From NCBI GenBank assembly GCA_023433755.1, contig JAEYUA010000054.1, positions 1 to 57,069 of the forward strand: a DNA stretch of 57,069 bases, read 5' to 3'. Source of the stretch: Bacteroidota bacterium. GTDB taxonomy: Bacteria; Bacteroidota; Bacteroidia; Chitinophagales; Chitinophagaceae. Of the stretch, positions 53,458-57,069 are shown one piece after another. A program made the position numbers and the translations under genes. The stretch's first letter is position 1. Every line of letters starts with the position of its first letter. The notes under the pieces were generated by a model. It saw nothing but the letters and a program-made list of their open reading frames with translations. It was not told where the DNA came from and did no database searches.

Positions 53458-53492
53458 AGCCAATGGCCATTGGCTCATAGCTATTGGCCTCT
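53458..53492. repeat. RGC-type heptamer array directly after a stop codon
   Basis: AGCCAAT, GGCCATT, GGCTCAT, AGCTATT, GGCC in 7-bp phase, starting at the base after the stop of the preceding gene. Confidence 0.75.
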
Positions 53493-53529
53493 TTCGCCTA
53501 TCTTCGCCGGTTCAAATCGTTCTTGGATT

Positions 53530-54456
53530 ATGATCAGCAGAAGGAATATCAGGGTGAAAGTGATGCAGACCCTTTACACGTTAAGTACACTGGAAAAAGA
53601 GATCAAGCCGGGTGAACCCATTAAACTCCTTCAGAAACATTTCGAGCAGTCCAAGGAAATGTTTGTTTACCTCACCTATTTTCTCACTGAGCTGGCTGCC
53701 TATGCGGAAAAGGATTCCTATGTGCGCAGCAGTAAGCACCTGCCCAGCGAAGCTGACCTGAATGTGAATACCAAAATCTCAGGGAATGAGATCCTCTGGA
53801 AGATCAGGGAAGATGCAGCTTTCCAGGTGGAACTGGGAAGGATGAAACCTGACCTGAAAATTGACAGGGAACTGGTTCGTAAGATCTACCTGAACATGGC
53901 TGACAGCCCTGAGTATAAAAAATATACAGCCGCCCAGGATAGGGATCCGAAGGAAGAAAAAGAGATCCTGGAATTTATCCTGCAGGAGAAAATGCTCAAT
54001 GATGATCATTTTGTTTCCCACGTGGAAGAACTGTTTATGAACTGGGATGATGACGCGGAAATGGTAGTGCAGCTTCTTACAGGCGCCATTCATAAACCTG
54101 GCCAGGCAGATTTTAAGGAAGTGATGAGCGCTGATAAATGGGCCTTTGCCAAAAGCCTGCTCACCACCACACTTGAAAAAGAAGAACACCTGCAGACCTA
54201 TATTTTTCCCCGCTTAAAAAACTGGGATGCAGAAAGGATCGCAGCGCTGGATATGATAATTATGAAACTGGGCGTTGCCGAACTGCTTTATTTTGAAACC
54301 ATACCACCCAAGGTCACCATCAATGAATATATCGATATTGCGAAGGAATACAGCACCCAGCAGAGCGGACAGTTTGTAAACGGGATACTCGATAACATTC
54401 ATAAAGAACTCGTACAACAGGGAAAACTGCACAAGACGGATTTTAAGAAAGCCTAA
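53530..54456 (+). CDS. nusB: Transcription antitermination factor NusB (long Bacteroidota form)
   Basis: 308 residues from ATG 53530; the frame extends 20 codons upstream through a repeat, which is unlikely to be translated. TATCTTCG (53499-53506) could be the -7 box. The N-terminus ISRRNIRVKVMQTLYTL and the C-terminal ARLKNWDAERIAALDMIIMKLGVAELLYFETIPPKVTINEYIDIAKEYSTQQSGQFVNGILD are NusB signatures. A ~150-residue helical insertion lies between them, usual in Bacteroidota. NusB with NusE binds boxA in rRNA transcripts to prevent early termination. Confidence 0.93.
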   Translation: MISRRNIRVKVMQTLYTLSTLEKEIKPGEPIKLLQKHFEQSKEMFVYLTYFLTELAAYAEKDSYVRSSKHLPSEADLNVNTKISGNEILWKIREDAAFQVELGRMKPDLKIDRELVRKIYLNMADSPEYKKYTAAQDRDPKEEKEILEFILQEKMLNDDHFVSHVEELFMNWDDDAEMVVQLLTGAIHKPGQADFKEVMSADKWAFAKSLLTTTLEKEEHLQTYIFPRLKNWDAERIAALDMIIMKLGVAELLYFETIPPKVTINEYIDIAKEYSTQQSGQFVNGILDNIHKELVQQGKLHKTDFKKA

Positions 54457-54469
54457 GCGCTTATTGATT

Positions 54470-54477
54470 TACCTTTG
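54470..54477 (+). promoter_or_regulatory. Possible -7 box of the DUF1573 gene
   Basis: TACCTTTG fits TAnnTTTG; the ATG is 20 bp downstream. No clear -33 box was seen. Confidence 0.35.
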
Positions 54478-54497
54478 CCCTTGCAAAATTTTTTTTG

Positions 54498-54947
54498 ATG
54501 AAGTATTTATTTCTTTTTTTGATAGCGGGTGTATTGTACGCCTGCAGCGATGATAAACAGGCCGGCGGCCATAATCACAATAGTGATTCGTTAAAGGCTG
54601 CGGCTATGAATGATACGGCCAATTATACAAAGATCGAATGGATTGATCCCATTGACCAGGACCTGGGAAGGATCGCAAAAGGACAGATGCTGGAGATCTC
54701 CTGGAGGTTTAAAAACGCGGGCAGCCGTCCATTGGTGATCAATAATGTGGCAGCGGGTTGTGGCTGTACGGTGGCAGAAAAACCCCAGGAACCCATAGCA
54801 CCGGGAAAGGAAGGCAGGATCTCAGCGACATTTGACAGCAAGAGCCAGCACCTGGGTGTGAACGAAAAAAGCCTGACGGTGATCGCCAATACGCAGGACA
54901 AAACAGCGCATTACCTAACGTTCAAGGTAGACCTCACAGAAAAATAA
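54498..54947 (+). CDS. DUF1573-domain lipoprotein
   Basis: 149 residues from ATG 54498 (an in-frame TTG one codon earlier is unlikely). The lipobox VLYAC gives a lipid-anchored protein. After a low-complexity linker, residues ~45-149 form the DUF1573 Ig-like domain: IEWIDPIDQDLGRIAKGQMLEISWRFKNAGSRPLVINNVAAGCGCTVAE, then GRISATFDSKSQHLGVNEKSLTVIANTQ. The paired Cys in GCGC is typical of the family. Function is unknown. yajC follows by 24 bp, so the two are probably cotranscribed. Confidence 0.88.
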   Translation: MKYLFLFLIAGVLYACSDDKQAGGHNHNSDSLKAAAMNDTANYTKIEWIDPIDQDLGRIAKGQMLEISWRFKNAGSRPLVINNVAAGCGCTVAEKPQEPIAPGKEGRISATFDSKSQHLGVNEKSLTVIANTQDKTAHYLTFKVDLTEK

Positions 54948-54971
54948 TTTTCAATCAATCAATACTCAAAT

Positions 54972-55301
54972 ATGTACTTATTACAAGCAGGCGGTGGCGG
55001 AGGCTTTGGCATTACACCGATCTTTTTCGCATTAATGATCCTTGTTTTCTGGCTTTTCTTTATACGCCCCCAGGCAAAAAAACAAAAGCAGCAGAAGAAG
55101 TTTTTAGAAGACCTGCAGAAGGGAGATAAAGTTGTGACCATCGCCGGTATTCATGGAACTGTAAATAAAGTAAATGAAGATGGCACGCTGCAACTGGAGA
55201 TCAACCCGGGCAGTTATATCAAACTTGAAAAATCTGCGATCTCCATGGACTGGACCACGCAGATGAATAAGAATGCAGGTATTATTACTGATAAAAAATA
55301 A
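54972..55301 (+). CDS. yajC: Preprotein translocase accessory subunit YajC
   Basis: 109 residues with one membrane helix (ITPIFFALMILVFWLFFIRPQ) followed by the basic cytoplasmic segment AKKQKQQKKFLEDLQKGDKVVTIAGIHGTVNKVNEDGTLQLEIN, the YajC signature. YajC associates with SecDF and the SecYEG translocon. secDF is not nearby. A terminator follows 20 bp after the stop. Confidence 0.95.
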   Translation: MYLLQAGGGGGFGITPIFFALMILVFWLFFIRPQAKKQKQQKKFLEDLQKGDKVVTIAGIHGTVNKVNEDGTLQLEINPGSYIKLEKSAISMDWTTQMNKNAGIITDKK

Positions 55302-55322
55302 TTTTCTTTCCAGCATATTGAG

Positions 55323-55349
55323 ACCCGGGCTTTGTGTCCGGGTTTTTTT
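55323..55349 (+). terminator. Terminator after yajC
   Basis: ACCCGG (55323-55328) pairs with CCGGGT (55338-55343), loop of nine, then a T-run to 55349. Confidence 0.85.
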
Positions 55350-55390
55350 GTCTTAAGATTTCTAAATGATTTTGGCTCAGCGAAAAAAGC

Positions 55391-55522
55391 AAGGCCGGGG
55401 AGACGGGAAGGACGGTAAGTAATTTCATTAGAGAATGATGTTGATCATAAATTCCAAGTTGGAATCTTTAGTACACTTCAGCCAAATAGTCTCTACTTAC
55501 CGCCTTCACGTCTTACCGGCTA
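55391..55522. repeat. Terminal-inverted-repeat element, copy B
   Basis: The left arm ends GGAAGGACGGTAAGTA (to 55421). The right arm TACTTACCGCCTTCACGTCT followed by TACCGGCTAT (55494-55522) is its imperfect reverse complement. The interior is non-coding; the end lies 13 bp from the stop of the DoxX-like gene. Confidence 0.65.
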
Positions 55523-55535
55523 TCCTCTTTGAATA

Positions 55536-55925
55536 TTATTGTGCCTGGATTTTATTTGTAACCCTACGATTTGCCGGCCTGAAATACCATGAAACAATGG
55601 TAAGCATCAATAATAAAGAAGGCCCAAAGAATTCGCCCCCTTCGTCCCCCACTGCCAGGTGCGTGAAAATGGCACCCGTAGTAATAAAGAAAAACCCGGC
55701 ATAAGCCCACTCCTTCACCATTGCTATTCCGGGAACCAGTACCGACACTACTCCGGCCACTTTCCAAAGACCGATGATGGTCAGAAAATATTCCGGGTAT
55801 CCCAATGCAGACATTTTGTTGACTTCTTCCTCCATATGAATAAGCTGTACAAAACCCGTGGAAAGCATTCCCAGGCACAGCCAGGCAGTAGCTACCCAGT
55901 AAATGATCTTATTTCTCTTTTTCAT
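55536..55925 (-). CDS. DoxX-like family membrane protein
   Basis: 129 residues with four hydrophobic segments: IIYWVATAWLCLGMLSTGFVQ, YFLTIIGLWKVAGVVSVLVPG, EWAYAGFFFITTGAIFTHL and SLLLMLTIVSWYF. The pattern and length fit the DoxX-like subfamily. Its molecular role is unknown. It is third in the ArsR-SRPBCC-DoxX order, 6 bp after the SRPBCC gene, an arrangement recurring in many genomes and usually read as a stress-responsive unit. Confidence 0.87.
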   Translation of the reverse strand: MKKRNKIIYWVATAWLCLGMLSTGFVQLIHMEEEVNKMSALGYPEYFLTIIGLWKVAGVVSVLVPGIAMVKEWAYAGFFFITTGAIFTHLAVGDEGGEFFGPSLLLMLTIVSWYFRPANRRVTNKIQAQ

Positions 55926-55931
55926 TTGAAC

Positions 55932-56399
55932 TTATTTTAGTTTAGAGAGAATTTTCTCGAGTTCATTGTGTGCCAAATTGATCCCGTAAGCAAAGGGAAG
56001 CTTCAGCATATTATCGCGGTCTTCAACGGAGCGGTACACGATTTTCATGGTAAGCCTGCTTTGTTCCTCATTGAGTGATTCAAAGTCCAGGAATTCAAGT
56101 TGCACCGGGAATGGTGTGTTTTCCATTTCGAAGGTGCGGGTGATATTCTGGTTAATGATTAGTTTATGTATAACCCCGTTAGCACGGAAAAGCACATTTC
56201 CCTTATCGTCCTTTTTTTCAAACAGGTAACTGCCATGGTCATGGTTATCCAGTTTCAGCACTTTATTACCCATCCATTGCTCTACCAGTTCAGCTTCTGT
56301 ATAGGCTTTGAACAATAGTTCAACCGGCAGTTCAAAATTTCTCGTGATGATGACTTCCTGGAGATGCTCCTCAGCTTTGATTTTTGTTTTCTGTTCCAT
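55932..56399 (-). CDS. SRPBCC/AHSA1-domain protein
   Basis: 155 residues, no signal peptide. The AHSA1-type START-like fold is recognisable: ITRNFELPVELLFKAYTEAELVEQWMG at the start, then HDHGSYLFEKKDDKGNVLFRANGVIHKLIINQNITRTFEMEN, and a C-terminal long helix (LAHNELEKILSKLK). Such proteins form a hydrophobic pocket for a small ligand. The ligand is not known. It starts 1 bp after the stop of the ArsR gene. Confidence 0.9.
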   Translation of the reverse strand: MEQKTKIKAEEHLQEVIITRNFELPVELLFKAYTEAELVEQWMGNKVLKLDNHDHGSYLFEKKDDKGNVLFRANGVIHKLIINQNITRTFEMENTPFPVQLEFLDFESLNEEQSRLTMKIVYRSVEDRDNMLKLPFAYGINLAHNELEKILSKLK

Positions 56400-56400
56400 G

Positions 56401-56724
56401 TTATTTCTTTGATTTGTATGATTTCATAACCTGTTCCAGTTTATTGAACCTCTCATCCCACATCTTCCTGAATGGCTCAATAAAGTCGGCGATCTCTTTC
56501 ATCTTGGATGAGTTAAGCTGGTAATAGACTTCCCTACCGTGTTGCTCCTGCTTTAACAATTCACATTCCGTAAGGATCTGGAGGTGTTTGGATACTGTTG
56601 GTCTGGCTGTATCAAAATGAGCGGCAATGGTGCCTGCAGTAAGTGTTTGTGTAGCCAAAAGCATGAGAATGGCTCTCCGGGTAGGATCGGCAATGGCCTG
56701 GAAAACATCTCTTCGAAGGTTCAT
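56401..56724 (-). CDS. ArsR-family winged-helix transcriptional repressor
   Basis: 107 residues. The wHTH is clear: FQAIADPTRRAILMLLATQTLTAGTIAAHFDTARPTVSKHLQILTECELLKQEQHGREVYYQLN. There is no CxC metal-binding motif, so it is not a classical arsenic or metal sensor. It leads the three-gene operon and probably controls itself and the two genes behind it through the repeats overlapping its promoter. Confidence 0.92.
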   Translation of the reverse strand: MNLRRDVFQAIADPTRRAILMLLATQTLTAGTIAAHFDTARPTVSKHLQILTECELLKQEQHGREVYYQLNSSKMKEIADFIEPFRKMWDERFNKLEQVMKSYKSKK

Positions 56725-56732
56725 TGTGTAGC

Positions 56733-56774
56733 TATTTGACTACAAATATATGTGAAGTTATTTGACTACACAAA
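56733..56774 (-). promoter_or_regulatory. Promoter and candidate operator of the ArsR operon
   Basis: On the minus strand TTTG (56771-56774), 20 bp, then TATATTTG (56743-56750) is an exact consensus. TGTAGTCAAATA occurs twice in the same orientation (56759-56770 and 56733-56744), 26 bp apart, the second overlapping the -7 box. This is the placing expected of repressor sites. Confidence 0.65.
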
Positions 56775-56820
56775 TCGGGACCTTGATTTGGTGATTTTTT
56801 TTTGTATAGACAAAATTAAA

Positions 56821-56978
56821 TAGCCGTTTAGGCGGGGAGGACGGTAAGTAGTTACTTTATAGTATGAAGCTTATTAACGGCACTATATGCTGCAGTTGGA
56901 TAGTTCATTTCAAATGAAACTACTTATGCCTTCCCGCCTACGCTAAAGCTACGGCGGACAAGCCCGCCTAAACGGCTA
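56821..56978. repeat. Terminal-inverted-repeat element, copy C
   Basis: The left arm begins TAGCCGTTTAGGCGGGGAGG and runs into ACGGTAAGTAG. The right arm CTACTTATGCCTTCCCGCCT (56920-56939) plus AAACGGCTA (56970-56978) is its reverse complement, split by a 30-bp insert (56940-56969) of the GCGGACAAGCCCGCC type. The rest of the 345 bp after the ArsR gene shows no gene. Confidence 0.7.
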
Positions 56979-57069
56979 TGCCTTTTCCCCTAAGCAAGTA
57001 GCAAGAACTGAGAGTATCGATTTCTATCAAAGCTCCAGATCGTGAAATGCTGTTTTTCTTTACTAAAAC

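Noticed and set aside
55435..55704. 89-codon plus-strand frame
   Set aside because: It crosses the inverted-repeat element and then lies antisense to the well-supported DoxX-like gene.

Overview
The window looks like chromosomal DNA of a Bacteroidota bacterium, most likely of the Chitinophagaceae type. It carries a SusC/SusD-type glycan utilisation locus, a T9SS C-terminal sorting domain and a gliding-type C-terminal domain, a NagB/PIG-L fusion, DUF5686, a long NusB, and promoters that fit the Bacteroidota consensus TTTG-N20-TAnnTTTG instead of -35/-10 boxes. Shine-Dalgarno sequences are not evident. No rRNA, phage, integrase, transposase or CRISPR array was found. One tRNA gene, Arg(ACG), is present.

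Layout. 1-2.9 kb: the end of a secreted hexosaminidase-like enzyme, then a glucosamine-6-phosphate deaminase fused to a PIG-L deacetylase (amino-sugar use). 3.0 kb: tRNA-Arg. 3.3-5.5 kb: an orphan four-PAS sensor histidine kinase. 5.5-6.4 kb: a gene-free block of direct and inverted repeats. 6.4-8.0 kb: three small minus-strand genes. 8.0-24.7 kb: a complete beta-glucan utilisation locus, consisting of a divergent membrane-anchored regulator, SusC, SusD, two PKD surface lipoproteins, a terminator-like hairpin, then GH16, GH16, GH30, GH30 and GH5-CBM. 24.8-28.2 kb: Ku and a DUF5686 outer-membrane protein. 28.4-37.5 kb: housekeeping genes (rlmH, rhomboid, tilS, etfBA, bifunctional nuclease, ispE, queD, VOC protein, rocD, VIT1 family). 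37.6-43.3 kb: a 1911-residue T9SS surface protein. 43.5-46.7 kb: small membrane and outer-membrane proteins separated by repeat-rich spacers. 46.8-48.8 kb: groES-groEL. 49.1-51.2 kb: an NfeD-like and flotillin pair. 51.4-55.3 kb: a gliding-type secreted protein, nusB, a DUF1573 lipoprotein and yajC. 55.5-56.7 kb: an ArsR/SRPBCC/DoxX operon.

How the genes work together. The glucan locus has all the expected parts for degrading a beta-1,3/beta-1,6-glucan such as laminarin or fungal wall glucan: surface lipoproteins bind it, GH16 and GH30 enzymes cut it, SusCD imports oligomers, and GH30/GH5 enzymes finish them. The regulator is probably an activator. An exactly repeated 17-bp direct-repeat element lies upstream of a -7 box that lacks a good -33 box, as expected for an activator-dependent promoter.

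The least ordinary signal is in the spacers. Many genes are followed, often directly at the stop codon, by short arrays whose sequence differs from place to place but whose period is always 7 bp (units of the form RG-N5). A separate family of imperfect terminal-inverted-repeat elements occurs at 45.5, 55.4 and 56.8 kb. A GTCATCCTGAGGAGC-type repeat occurs four times, in both orientations, at 5.7-6.15 kb. All annotation here is by eye; family names rest on recognisable motifs and no database search was run.
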